A DNA stretch of 55,939 nucleotides from Clostridiales bacterium (GTDB taxonomy: Bacteria > Bacillota > Clostridia > Saccharofermentanales > Saccharofermentanaceae). Made by a program: the position numbers and the translations under genes. The stretch lies in the NCBI GenBank assembly GCA_017940895.1, contig JAGAXM010000023.1, forward strand, positions 1-55,939. Reading direction: 5' to 3'. The notes below the pieces were generated by a model. It was given only the letters and a program-made list of their open reading frames with translations. It was not told where the DNA came from and made no database searches. This document shows, piece by piece, positions 1-8,066 of this stretch; the stretch's first letter is position 1; each line of letters opens with the position of its first letter.

Positions 1-95
1 AGAAGTCAAGTGTTTTGTGAAGAAAAAGTCTTATTTTTCAAGGCTTTCGAGGCTTTTTGCACTCACAAGAAATCGTCACGTGTTTTGCTGATAAA

Positions 96-104
96 TGGTA
101 TAAT
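96..104 (+). promoter_or_regulatory. Extended -10 promoter element
   Basis: TG at 96-97, one base, then TATAAT at 99-104, an extended -10. No good -35 is seen 17 bases upstream. It would drive the broken ORF6N gene. The rest of 1-244 shows no gene. Confidence 0.45.
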
Positions 105-244
105 TTGTTTGTGATACCTTTGAAACTGTGAATAGTAACAATTGCTTGTTGTCTTTCGACCTAGTCCCAATAATGGAATGCTTGGCAAGGTATAATCAAC
201 ATACATTTGGAATAGCATATTTCTACCTCAAGAGGAGGGACTAT

Positions 245-724
245 ATGGGAATGAAGGATAATGATAAAGATATAGGCGATATTGGCGATTTTCTTGAGAC
301 TCGTGATATCAAAAGTATGATCTATACGATCCGCGGTCAGCAGGTCATGATGGACAGTGATCTTGCGATGCTTTAACAGGTAGAAACAGGAGCTGTGAAT
401 CGCGCTGTAAAACGTAATAAGGAGCGATTCCCGGAAGATTTTTGTTTTCAACTGACTGAAGAAGAGTTTTTGAGATGCCAAACGGGCATCTCAAAAGATG
501 AAGATACGGAAAGACGTGGTGGAAGGCGATATATGCCATATGTTTTTACAGAGCAGGGAGTGTCAATGCTTTCCGCAATACTTCGTAGTGATGTAGCGAT
601 CAGCGTTAGTATAGGTACTATGAGAGCTTTTGTTGAGATGCGACACTATATTGCTAATAATTCTCTTCTATTTGAGAAAGTATGCAATATTGTCAAAAGT
701 AAACAGTCTTTAAGCAATTATTAA
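245..724 (+). pseudogene. ORF6N (KilA-N-like) DNA-binding domain protein, broken by a nonsense codon
   Basis: One reading frame runs from ATG 245 (AGGAGG at 231-236; ATG 251 is an alternative) to TAA 722-724, interrupted by TAA at 374-376. Across the stop the translation fits an ORF6N domain: IRGQQVMMDSDLAML, stop, QVETGAVNRAVKRN, then RFPEDFCFQLTEEE, VFTEQGVSMLSAILRSD and the end of the domain. The family has Tyr after DLAML/DLAELY, so TAC or TAT has become TAA. ORF6N proteins are usually phage- or mobile-element-derived DNA-binding proteins with a longer C-terminal region; this copy ends soon after the domain, so it is probably also shortened at the 3' end. A GTG at 128 is in frame but has no ribosome binding site. 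Confidence 0.8.
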
Positions 725-746
725 TGTTCTTTTATAAATAAACATA

Positions 747-775
747 TTGATATCAACCATACCTCGTGATATGAT
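747..775 (+). promoter_or_regulatory. Sigma-A-type promoter for the 816 hydrolase
   Basis: TTGATA at 747-752, 17-base spacer, TATGAT at 770-775. Predicted transcription start is near 782, followed by GAGAGG just ahead of the ATG at 816. Confidence 0.65.
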
Positions 776-815
776 GTATGACGTAACAAGAAGTATTGCG
801 GAATGAGAGGTATGT

Positions 816-1778
816 ATGAAGAAGATTTTCAAAGTTACCGGAAAAGTCTTACTGATCCTGTTGGCTGTAATAGCTGCATTTCTGTTGGTGATGTTTGTCT
901 ACAATCAGATCATGCTTAAGAAAGAAGCAGTGATCTTCGAGAATCCGCCTGTCGGTCAGCTCGTTGAAGTCGACGGGCACAATATGTGTATCTATACGGA
1001 AGGTGAGGGAGACCATACATTGGTATTCCTGTCAGGTTCCGGAATTTCCTCGCCCATATACGATTTCAAGTCACTGTACTCGTTGCTGTCGGACGATTAC
1101 CGCATTGTTGTTGTAGAGAAATTCGGTTACGGCTTCAGTGACGTTGTCGAGGGTGAGCGGTCTATCAGCACTATCTTAAGACAGGATAGAGAAGCCCTTG
1201 CGCTGAGCGGCATAGAAGGTCCTTTTATTCTTTGTCCTCACTCGTTCTCGGCACTTGAGGCTTTAATGTGGGCACAGCAGTACCCGGATGAAGTCGAGGC
1301 TATCGTGGGACTTGATATGGCTGTCCCGCAGACTTATGAGAATTATGATCCCGATGGCCACTCTTATGATATGCAATATCTGCTCATCAAGGCTTTGCGC
1401 CTGTCCGGCATATGCAGACTGTTTCCCGATGACGTACTCCTGTATACGGAAGGATTGACGGAAGAAGATATTCAGACTTTCAGACAGATCATGTATGCGA
1501 GACTACTGAATGAAACCGTTTTGAATGAAGGTAATGATATCCCTGAGGTTTCCTCGCAGATCATGAATGCTCCGCAGCCTGATATTCCGATGCTGCTTTT
1601 CGTTGCGGACGGAGGCGAGGCGGATGTGGACCTGTGGCGCAGACAGACAAATGATTTCGTGCTGGAGCAGGTAAACGCAAGCGTAGTAGAACTCGACTGC
1701 GGTCACTTGGTTTATGACTTCGAGCAGGAAAGGATCGCCGCCGACATGAGAGTATTCATCGAAAACCTGGACGCATGA
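816..1778 (+). CDS. Membrane-anchored alpha/beta hydrolase
   Basis: 320 residues. An N-terminal hydrophobic segment (about 9-33) should anchor the protein with the hydrolase domain outside. The domain has an oxyanion-hole region LSGSG (72-76), a nucleophile elbow PHSFSA with Ser143 (the usual G-x-S-x-G is changed to P-H-S-F-S), and a C-terminal catalytic His297 in DCGHLVYDF. These fit the alpha/beta-hydrolase fold; the substrate cannot be told, with esterase or peptidase both possible. It has its own promoter at 747-775. The ATG at 816 follows GAGAGG. Confidence 0.75.
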   Translation: MKKIFKVTGKVLLILLAVIAAFLLVMFVYNQIMLKKEAVIFENPPVGQLVEVDGHNMCIYTEGEGDHTLVFLSGSGISSPIYDFKSLYSLLSDDYRIVVVEKFGYGFSDVVEGERSISTILRQDREALALSGIEGPFILCPHSFSALEALMWAQQYPDEVEAIVGLDMAVPQTYENYDPDGHSYDMQYLLIKALRLSGICRLFPDDVLLYTEGLTEEDIQTFRQIMYARLLNETVLNEGNDIPEVSSQIMNAPQPDIPMLLFVADGGEADVDLWRRQTNDFVLEQVNASVVELDCGHLVYDFEQERIAADMRVFIENLDA

Positions 1779-1901
1779 GGGAAGCCGCTTGTTGAAGATG
1801 AGCGCATACGTCAGGAGTGGTTTAATGCTACTTCCAATCTTGCCGATACCTTGCGCAGTCAATTGGTGCTGGTCGAGAATAGCGAGTTGTATTACACTTG
1901 A
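1779..1901 (+). pseudogene. Coding-like remnant directly after the hydrolase stop
   Basis: After the TGA at 1776-1778 the same frame stays open for 40 codons to TGA 1899-1901. Its translation, starting GKPLVEDERIRQEWFNATSN, has normal protein composition. There is no start codon with a ribosome binding site. It may be the 3' end of a lost gene, a C-terminal extension cut off by a stop mutation, or chance. I do not recognise the family. Confidence 0.3.
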
Positions 1902-1934
1902 TAAACATAAATAAATCAGTTCAAGGATTATGTC

Positions 1935-2726
1935 GTGCCAAGGCCGTTAATAGTATTGTTTACTGCGTTGAGTATATTCACGAATTCCGTTGCCTTCTTT
2001 ACCGGCGGCAACGATAACGGCAGTGCGCATAATATTAACGGAACGACAATAGTTATCACTCTCTTTATAAGCGATGTCGAGTACGGGTGGGATATTAAAG
2101 CTCAGAGAGATGCCCAAAGGATCGATACCGTTAACGAGTATCTTGCCATGGCAGGAGATTATCTGGAAGAGCAGGTCGGAAGCTACGGCGGCGAGGCTGT
2201 TTTTATCACTGATTTCATAGCGAATGATGATCTTGCATATTATGTCCGTATTAACAGTAACATGGAGAATGACAGCAATTACGGTGCTAAAGAAGAAGCT
2301 GTGTGGGACAGTATTGATGAGTACATCGATGTTGAGGCATTAAAGACGAAATATCAGGCGGATAATGCGGTGTTCCTCGCGGTGTTTAATACCGAGGTTG
2401 ATAATCCCGCGATAACCTGTACGCGTAACTGGTATCAGGGCATGGAGAGCGATAACGAGATCGTGTTCCTGTACTATATCGATTACGGGCAGGTTAATCC
2501 TCCTGCGGTATATGCGCACGAGATTCTGCACACGTTCTCGGCTCCCGATCTTTATACGACTGATCCGGACTTCGGAATAACATCGCGAAATCTGTCCGGA
2601 CTGCAGGACAAGTATCCCAATGACATCATGCTTACATGTTCGGACTTAAGCACGGGCGAATATGTATATGATCGTATAACCAATGAGATTACCGAAGTTA
2701 CGGCATCGTATATCGGATTGATCTGA
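1935..2726 (+). CDS. Secreted HExxH metalloprotease-like protein
   Basis: 263 residues, GTG start at 1935 with AAGGA at 1923-1927. The first about 20 residues form a hydrophobic signal segment. The C-terminal third has YAHEILHTFSAPDLY: His195, Glu196 and His199 form an HExxH zinc site and the following APDLY resembles the third-ligand region of secreted bacterial zinc peptidases. No other domain is recognised. The protein is probably exported; the family cannot be named with certainty. It could be a cell-wall or extracellular peptidase, or a catalytically silent relative. Confidence 0.6.
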   Translation: MPRPLIVLFTALSIFTNSVAFFTGGNDNGSAHNINGTTIVITLFISDVEYGWDIKAQRDAQRIDTVNEYLAMAGDYLEEQVGSYGGEAVFITDFIANDDLAYYVRINSNMENDSNYGAKEEAVWDSIDEYIDVEALKTKYQADNAVFLAVFNTEVDNPAITCTRNWYQGMESDNEIVFLYYIDYGQVNPPAVYAHEILHTFSAPDLYTTDPDFGITSRNLSGLQDKYPNDIMLTCSDLSTGEYVYDRITNEITEVTASYIGLI

Positions 2727-2746
2727 CAGCGTATTCTGGAATTTGA

Positions 2747-2752
2747 TATAAA
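2747..2752 (+). promoter_or_regulatory. Possible -10 element (TGaTATAAA)
   Basis: TG at 2744-2745, one base, TATAAA at 2747-2752: an extended -10 about 75 bases upstream of the hydrolase ATG at 2826. Confidence 0.35.
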
Positions 2753-2825
2753 TAAAACAGATACGACAGACTCATAACCTTTAGTTGCAGATAATGTGTA
2801 TAGTTACTTTGCTGAAGGAGTAATT

Positions 2826-3611
2826 ATGAAATACGGGATTTTGGATTATGAAGTCATAGGCACCGGCACACCTGTTCTTATCATCCACGGTTGGGGAATA
2901 AGTAAGATCACCATGAAGGGCGCTTTCGAGCCTGTCTTTACTGTGCTTGAAGGCTACCGGAGGTTCTATATCGATCTGCCGGGTATGGGTGATTCGGAAC
3001 ACGGCGATGTCAGAAATTCAGATGATATCCTTGAGCTTCTGCATGGCTTTGCGGTCGATGTGATTAAAGAGCCGTTTATTATTGCTGGTCAGTCGTATGG
3101 CGGGCTGCTTACAAGGGGGTTCGTGAACAAGTATCCTGAACTTATCAGGAAGATCATCCTTCTGGTGCCGTGCATTATTCCCGGCGTAAGACAGGGTCGC
3201 GTGGAGCCGCTTATAGTAGTTGAAAAGGACGACGACCTGCTGTCTTCGCTTTCTCAGGAAGAGCGCGAAAACTTTTCGCAGATGAACGTAGTTCTTACGA
3301 GACCTGTTTGGGAAAGATATAAGAAGTACCTTATGCCGGCGCTTGCGGCTGCTGATTGGGATTTTCTTAATAACGTGCTGGAGGGCAGCTTCTCATTCGA
3401 TCCGGATTCACTTGATGAGCCGTGCATGGTCCCGACTCTTATCATTGCCGCCAAGCAGGATACGGAGGTCGGATACAAGGATCAGTTTGATCTGATGAAG
3501 ATATATCCCAATTCCACTTACTGTGCCGTCGAGAATGCGGGGCACAATCTTCAGATAGAGCAGCCCGAGATCTTCGAAGGCATCGTAAAGGATTGGCTGC
3601 TTACTCATTAA
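2826..3611 (+). CDS. Alpha/beta hydrolase
   Basis: 261 residues, soluble. ATG 2826 is chosen because GAAGGAG (2814-2820) sits 5 bases upstream; an in-frame GTG at 2796 lacks such a site. The protein has an oxyanion-hole motif HGWG (21-24), the nucleophile elbow GQSYGG with Ser90, an acid in AAKQDTEVG and His240 in NAGHNLQIEQPE. This is the classic catalytic triad of esterase/lipase-like alpha/beta hydrolases. The substrate is unknown. The stop is followed directly by a truncated GNAT coding frame. Confidence 0.85.
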   Translation: MKYGILDYEVIGTGTPVLIIHGWGISKITMKGAFEPVFTVLEGYRRFYIDLPGMGDSEHGDVRNSDDILELLHGFAVDVIKEPFIIAGQSYGGLLTRGFVNKYPELIRKIILLVPCIIPGVRQGRVEPLIVVEKDDDLLSSLSQEERENFSQMNVVLTRPVWERYKKYLMPALAAADWDFLNNVLEGSFSFDPDSLDEPCMVPTLIIAAKQDTEVGYKDQFDLMKIYPNSTYCAVENAGHNLQIEQPEIFEGIVKDWLLTH

Positions 3612-3929
3612 GTCCGGAGGATACTGATAGCCTCGGTTGATGGTGTAGCCGTCGGATGTGCCGGACTGAAAGCATATTCGGATTCTGACGTGGAGATCAA
3701 GAGAGTCTGGGTGGATCCCGAATTCCGGGGTAATCAAATATCATCTGCCATGGTGGATGCGCTGGAACAAAGGGCAGCGGAACTCGGCTTCGGGCGTGCG
3801 ATCCTCCAGACGCGTCCTCAGATGGAAGCGGCAGTCCATCTATACACCAAACGCGGCTACGAACTCATAGATAACTATCCTCCTTATGATAAACTCGAAG
3901 GAGCGATATGCTTCGCGAAAAGATTGTGA
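3612..3929 (+). pseudogene. 5'-truncated GNAT acetyltransferase
   Basis: Right after the hydrolase stop (3609-3611), and in the same frame, an open frame encodes the last two thirds of a GNAT acetyltransferase: IASVDGVAVGCAGLKAYSD (strands 2-3), VEIKRVWVDPEFRGNQISS (strand 4 and the acetyl-CoA pyrophosphate loop, R-G-N-Q-I-S normally R-G-x-G-x-G/A), then MEAAVHLYTKRGYE. The N-terminal about 50 residues and a standard start codon are missing. The first usable codon is GTG 3690, which would cut into the fold. Probably a decayed gene fused behind the hydrolase by deletion; an atypical start near 3624 cannot be excluded. Its last bases carry the ribosome binding site of the next gene. Confidence 0.6.
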
Positions 3930-4537
3930 TGATGAATCAAAGAGAATATATCGAATATGTAAGGAAGTTTGCTGAAGCCCACGGGAAGCACATCTGGCTG
4001 GGCGGTTCATTTCTTCGCGGTAATCCGACTGCTTTCTCGGACGTTGATATAAGTGTTCTGTTGGACAAAGATTCCCTGTGTACTTTTATTTACGGCTACG
4101 GAGAGCCTGTTTATCTTTCATATACAACTAATCCCGAAGGCATCATCATAGTCATATATGATGACGGGGTTGCCGTCGATCTTGAAGTGATCGATTCAGT
4201 AGAGGTGGCGGATGATTATTTCTTCCATATGGAAAGGATCAAAGATCGTGCATATTGCAGGAACAGCAGTGTTTGCAGGAAAGTCTGTCAGCGAATCGAT
4301 CTTCCTTATCAGACCGCGCGTCTTTTTCACAGAAGTCTGATCAAATATCTGGGCGGTAAGAAGGAGCTTGGAGTAAGTGTCGCTAATGAGATTGCAGCGT
4401 TTCTGAAGTGCGGTTTTGAGGTTGCTCAGAACGACTATAAGAACGGGATTACACGCCTCATTGATCTTTACAACGATAAGTATCCACTGGATGAGAAATA
4501 CCGCAATCTTTGTATTGGACTGATCCGCGAAGTTTGA
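3908..4537 (+). CDS. Nucleotidyltransferase-fold protein
   Basis: 209 residues. Residues 32-50 hold the polymerase-beta-like nucleotidyltransferase signature: GGSFLRGN, then SDVDISV with Asp45 and Asp47 as metal ligands, and a later acidic strand VAVDLEVID that supplies the third Asp. The C-terminal half is helical. This resembles minimal or aminoglycoside-type nucleotidyltransferases (DUF4037-like), but the acceptor is unknown. ATG 3908 follows GAAGGAG (3897-3903) closely; ATG 3929, overlapping the previous stop, is an alternative start. It overlaps the truncated GNAT by 22 bases. Confidence 0.65.
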   Translation: MLREKIVMMNQREYIEYVRKFAEAHGKHIWLGGSFLRGNPTAFSDVDISVLLDKDSLCTFIYGYGEPVYLSYTTNPEGIIIVIYDDGVAVDLEVIDSVEVADDYFFHMERIKDRAYCRNSSVCRKVCQRIDLPYQTARLFHRSLIKYLGGKKELGVSVANEIAAFLKCGFEVAQNDYKNGITRLIDLYNDKYPLDEKYRNLCIGLIREV

Positions 4538-4568
4538 ATGTCCCCGGGAATGCCCCAAACCGCAGTTT

Positions 4569-4577
4569 TGTTATAAT
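4569..4577 (+). promoter_or_regulatory. Extended -10 promoter (TGtTATAAT)
   Basis: TGTTATAAT at 4569-4577 with no clear -35. It lies about 85 bases ahead of the ATG at 4662. Confidence 0.5.
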
Positions 4578-4661
4578 GGTTATCGGATACTGCGCGATTT
4601 GATCTGTTGGAACCGTTGATAAAGAGTTTGAAGAATAATTAGATTGGATCATAAGTACAGA

Positions 4662-5051
4662 ATGGAAACGATAGAAATAAAAACACCGGAATTCAAACTT
4701 GAATTATCTCCCAAGGTTTATGATGGACCTTCGCCGTACAACATGATTTTGCTTGCGCGCGTAGAGAGCAGCAGTTTCTCTGTTTCTACAGAAATTGATA
4801 CCGGGACATTGCAGTTTGATGAGTTTAAGCATCAGTTGATAATGATGTATAACAAGTTAAAAGGAACGGCGGAACTTACCGGTAATGATCACCAGAAAAT
4901 CATCTTTGAGGCAACGCGTACAGGTCGCATAAAGATAAAAGGAACTTTGGGAAGATTTCTCCGCGAAGAAGATTATAAAGTGGATTTTGTCGTTGAGGTT
5001 GATCAGACGGATTTAAGCAAGTCCATGAGCAAGATTCAGAAGGATTATTGA
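4662..5051 (+). CDS. Hypothetical small protein, beta-rich
   Basis: 129 residues from ATG 4662; an in-frame TTG at 4644 is possible but neither start has a strong ribosome binding site. The protein is strand-rich and soluble, with no signal peptide or membrane segment. It starts METIEIKTPEFKLELSP and has a helix around DEFKHQLIMMYNKLKG. The general build (beta sheet, one helix, beta sheet) recalls small WapI-type immunity proteins, but this is a weak resemblance only. A methyltransferase gene follows after 4 bases. Confidence 0.5.
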   Translation: METIEIKTPEFKLELSPKVYDGPSPYNMILLARVESSSFSVSTEIDTGTLQFDEFKHQLIMMYNKLKGTAELTGNDHQKIIFEATRTGRIKIKGTLGRFLREEDYKVDFVVEVDQTDLSKSMSKIQKDY

Positions 5052-5055
5052 ATAT

Positions 5056-5670
5056 ATGAGCATAAGAACAAACTACGAGAAATGGTATGAGGGAGACGAA
5101 TATTACTGGGGACTTGAACCAGGTAGTTTCCTTGAAGACCTGATAAACCTCTGCCCGCCGGATGCGAATAAGAAAGTTCTCGATATCGGCTGCGGTGAGG
5201 GGAAGGACGCCGTGTATATGGCTCAGAAAGGCTACGATGTTACGGCTTTTGATCTGACAGAGAACGGCATCAGAAAGACGATCGCTTCGGCGAAGACTAA
5301 AGAAGTTAAGCTCAACGCTTACGTTGATGACATCAACACGTTTACCGCGGATGAGCAGTTCGACATAATCTACTCCACGGGAACGGTGCAATACCTTTTC
5401 GAGGAGAACAAGGCGGGCTTCTTCGAGAAGCTTAATAAGATCACGCGGAAGAACGGCATAGTCTACATCAACGTGTTTGTCGAGAAGCCGTTTCTGGAGC
5501 TGCCGCCGGACTGGGATAAGGAAGAGAAGATGTGGAAGCCTGGCGAGTTGTTTACGTTCTTCGCGGACTGGAAAGTCGAAAAGATCAATGAGGTGATCTT
5601 CGAAGATAACAGCGGCGGCGTACCGCATTATCATTGTATGGATACGATCTTGTGCAGGAGAGTTGTATGA
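5056..5670 (+). CDS. Class I SAM-dependent methyltransferase
   Basis: 204 residues. Motif I VLDIGCGEG is at 41-49, followed by GYDVTAFDLTENGI (acidic residue binding the SAM ribose) and motif III-IV region EQFDIIYSTGTVQYL. Layout and length match TehB/UbiE-like small-molecule methyltransferases. The acceptor is unknown. The stop TGA overlaps the ATG of the next acetyltransferase gene (ATGA), so the three genes 5056-6637 are probably translationally coupled. Confidence 0.85.
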   Translation: MSIRTNYEKWYEGDEYYWGLEPGSFLEDLINLCPPDANKKVLDIGCGEGKDAVYMAQKGYDVTAFDLTENGIRKTIASAKTKEVKLNAYVDDINTFTADEQFDIIYSTGTVQYLFEENKAGFFEKLNKITRKNGIVYINVFVEKPFLELPPDWDKEEKMWKPGELFTFFADWKVEKINEVIFEDNSGGVPHYHCMDTILCRRVV

Positions 5671-6218
5671 TTCATCTTGAGACCGACAGGCTGATCTTGA
5701 GGGATTATTGTGCGAATGATTTTGATGAGTACTTCAGACTGATGTCTGATGAGAAGACCATGTACTATCTTCCGGAACTGAAGCAGACTGATATTGAATC
5801 TGCTAAAGAAAACTTCAATGAAGTGCTGAAGGACATGGAGCGCGAGACCCGGGAGTTCTGCTTTCTCTGCATGGAATCAAAGGAAACTCATGAGATTATA
5901 GGAAATGTCGGATATAACGTTACAGGACGCGCGCCGGAAGGAAAGACGGTGCACCTGGGTTATTTCTCTTATCCGAAGTTCTGGGGTAACGGATATATGC
6001 CCGAAGCGGTGAAGAGAGTTTTGGAATTCGCATTTACAGAGGATAATGTGTATAAAGTAACGACAGGCTGTCTTACTGAGAATGTAGGATCTGAACGCGT
6101 TATGCAGAAGAACGGAATGGTTAAGGAAGCCGAATTAAAAGATCATGAATGGCATGACGGCAAGCTGAAGACCAGAGTGGAATACCGGTTGTTAAAGGAT
6201 GAATGGAATACAGTATGA
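5667..6218 (+). CDS. GNAT acetyltransferase, RimJ/RimL type
   Basis: 183 residues from ATG 5667. It starts MIHLETDRLILRDYCANDFD, the typical ETxRLxLR entry of the RimJ/RimL group. It has a predicted acetyl-CoA loop in SYPKFWGNGYMPEAVKRVL and the late NVGSERVMQKNGM segment found in these enzymes. The group acetylates N-terminal amines of proteins or small amines such as antibiotics; the substrate here is unknown. Overlaps of 4 bases on both sides point to coupled translation. Confidence 0.85.
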   Translation: MIHLETDRLILRDYCANDFDEYFRLMSDEKTMYYLPELKQTDIESAKENFNEVLKDMERETREFCFLCMESKETHEIIGNVGYNVTGRAPEGKTVHLGYFSYPKFWGNGYMPEAVKRVLEFAFTEDNVYKVTTGCLTENVGSERVMQKNGMVKEAELKDHEWHDGKLKTRVEYRLLKDEWNTV

Positions 6219-6637
6219 TCACATATGAAGACAAGATTACCGCAGAAGAGTTCCTTGCTTTAAGAGCACATGTCGGCTGGGTAGAGCTGCCGCTTGAGGA
6301 GGCGCGCGTATGCGTCGAAAAGGTGTACTTCATCGTATGCGCACGTGACGGGGAGAAAGCGATCGGTGTGGCGCGACTTATGTGGGACGGCGGCTACATG
6401 GCGTTCCTGTCGGATGTCATCGTTGATGAGAATTACAGGGGACTCGGTATAGGGCGTAAACTCGTTGAGTCTTGTATCGGGAAACTGCAGTCGGATCTCA
6501 AGCCGGGCTTCAAGGTTAAGATGACGTTGAATTCAGCCCCGGGCAAAGAGCCTTTCTATGAGAAGTTCGGATTCGAGGTTCGTCCCAACGATCACGCCGG
6601 CTGCTCTCTTGATAAGTGGATAACGGCTGAGAAATAA
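6215..6637 (+). CDS. GNAT acetyltransferase
   Basis: 140 residues from ATG 6215 (overlapping the previous TGA); ATG 6203 is an in-frame alternative. Neither start has a perfect ribosome binding site. The central DVIVDENYRGLGIGRKLVES is the acetyl-CoA binding loop (R-G-L-G-I-G), and the end EPFYEKFGFEVRP is the typical GNAT C-terminal YEKxGF motif. Single-domain GNAT of normal length; substrate unknown. Confidence 0.8.
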   Translation: MITYEDKITAEEFLALRAHVGWVELPLEEARVCVEKVYFIVCARDGEKAIGVARLMWDGGYMAFLSDVIVDENYRGLGIGRKLVESCIGKLQSDLKPGFKVKMTLNSAPGKEPFYEKFGFEVRPNDHAGCSLDKWITAEK

Positions 6638-6655
6638 ATTGAGAAAGAGGTCTGT

Positions 6656-7555
6656 ATGAAGATATTGGTTTTGGGCGGGACGAGGTTCTTCGGTGTTCAC
6701 ATGGTAAACGACCTTATTGAGAAAGGTCATGAAGTTACCATAGCAACAAGAGGACAGGCGCCTGATGATTTCGGAGATTCTGTAATGAGGATTCGCCTCG
6801 ACAGAACGGATGAGGACAGCATCAAAGCGATGATCTCCGACACACATTATGATGTGATCATTGATAAGATCGCTTACTGTTCTAATGATATCCGTAAACT
6901 TCTGGATAATGCCGACTGCGATAAGTATATCTACATGAGCAGCACTGCGGTCTATGATCCGCTTCACCCCGATACTAAGGAAGATGATTTTGACGGCAAC
7001 AGCGGAGAACTCATCTGGTGCGACAGACCGGACTTCTCTTACGATGTGGTTAAGAGGCACGCAGAATTTGCCCTGTGGCAGAAGTATTCCGACAAGAAGT
7101 TTGTTGCCGTGAGATACCCTTTTGTAATAGGTAAAGATGATTACACCAAGCGCCTGTATTTCTATGTTGAGCATGTGTTAAAGCAGATGCCGATGAAGGT
7201 GGATAATCTTGATAATAAAATGTCTTTCATAAGATCTGACGAAGCGGGCAAGTTCATTTCTTTCCTTGTTGATAAAGACTTCACCGGTGCCGTTAACGGC
7301 TGCTCGCACGGCACTGTCAGTATAAAGGATATTCTTGAGTATATAGCGAAGGAGACCGGAATGAGCGCAGTCTTAAGTGACGACGGCGATCCCGCACCCT
7401 ATAACGGTATGCCTGAATACAGTATCAATACTCAAAAAGCTGAATCACTCGGGTTCGAGTTCACTGATATCAACGACTGGATCTTCGGCTTACTCGATTA
7501 CTATATCGACGTGGCTCACGAGGGTATGCTGGGACTTAACGGTATGATGGATTAA
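6656..7555 (+). CDS. NAD-dependent epimerase/dehydratase family protein (extended SDR)
   Basis: 299 residues. The Rossmann motif GGTRFFG lies at 7-13 (the usual GxxGxxG). The catalytic set is present: Ser95-97 in YMSSTAVYD, Tyr129 and Lys133 in SYDVVKR. AAAGAGG lies upstream of the ATG. The family acts on nucleotide sugars, isoflavones and other small molecules; this branch, with GGTRFFG at the start, is common in Clostridia and its substrate is not known. Confidence 0.8.
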   Translation: MKILVLGGTRFFGVHMVNDLIEKGHEVTIATRGQAPDDFGDSVMRIRLDRTDEDSIKAMISDTHYDVIIDKIAYCSNDIRKLLDNADCDKYIYMSSTAVYDPLHPDTKEDDFDGNSGELIWCDRPDFSYDVVKRHAEFALWQKYSDKKFVAVRYPFVIGKDDYTKRLYFYVEHVLKQMPMKVDNLDNKMSFIRSDEAGKFISFLVDKDFTGAVNGCSHGTVSIKDILEYIAKETGMSAVLSDDGDPAPYNGMPEYSINTQKAESLGFEFTDINDWIFGLLDYYIDVAHEGMLGLNGMMD

Positions 7556-7610
7556 TATACTATCTATCACGAAAGCCAATAAACAAATATCGAATAACAA
7601 TAAAAATATC

Positions 7611-7639
7611 TTGCCTTTCGATTTGTGACGTGTTATTAT
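7611..7639 (+). promoter_or_regulatory. Sigma-A-type promoter
   Basis: TTGCCT at 7611-7616, 17-base spacer, TATTAT at 7634-7639. The ATG at 7638 lies inside this -10, which supports the GTG at 7668 as start of the lipoprotein gene. Confidence 0.6.
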
Positions 7640-7667
7640 GACGTCGCAAGGGAGGCAAGATTTTTTT

Positions 7668-8045
7668 GTGAGAAAGACTAAGGCGTTAATCCTGATAATT
7701 GCTGTTACGATCCTCGTTGTGACTGCATGCGGCGCGAGGGGCGATAAGCAAATTTCCGTAAGTCCTGTCGACCGTGCCGGAACCGTGTTAAGCTGCGGAA
7801 CCGAATATGATGCAGAAGATCTTTTCGAGGCAGAAGGTGCAGGGGAGAACGCGAACTTCAGGTTATACGCGAAATGGATCGCAGTCCCTGATTATGAGAT
7901 GTATGAGGGGATTGTGATCTCCGAGGACGGCAGGCACATTACGGTCGAAGAGGACCACGGGATTTTGTGGGTGCGCCTGTGCGTGTGGAATGAGGGCGAA
8001 GCGGGTTACGGCGGCATAAGCACGTTTACCGCTGATGTGGAATAA
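7668..8045 (+). CDS. Small lipoprotein with Ig-like domain
   Basis: 125 residues from GTG 7668, after GGGAGG (7650-7655). Lys/Arg N-terminus, hydrophobic stretch and the lipobox LVVTAC mark a lipoprotein. The mature part (YDAEDLFEAEG, then a WIAVPDYEMYEG strand) is beta-rich. It matches the next gene in layout: an E/Y-x-x-x-DLF box, a Trp strand, an ITV/FTV strand and a final hydrophobic strand. The two are probably paralogues. Function unknown, likely cell-surface. Confidence 0.65.
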   Translation: MRKTKALILIIAVTILVVTACGARGDKQISVSPVDRAGTVLSCGTEYDAEDLFEAEGAGENANFRLYAKWIAVPDYEMYEGIVISEDGRHITVEEDHGILWVRLCVWNEGEAGYGGISTFTADVE

Positions 8046-8066
8046 GGGACGGATATAGGAGGAGAT

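Noticed and set aside
1..244. Gene starting at GTG 128
   Set aside because: It has no ribosome site and its extra residues do not fit the ORF6N family; the start is better placed at 245.
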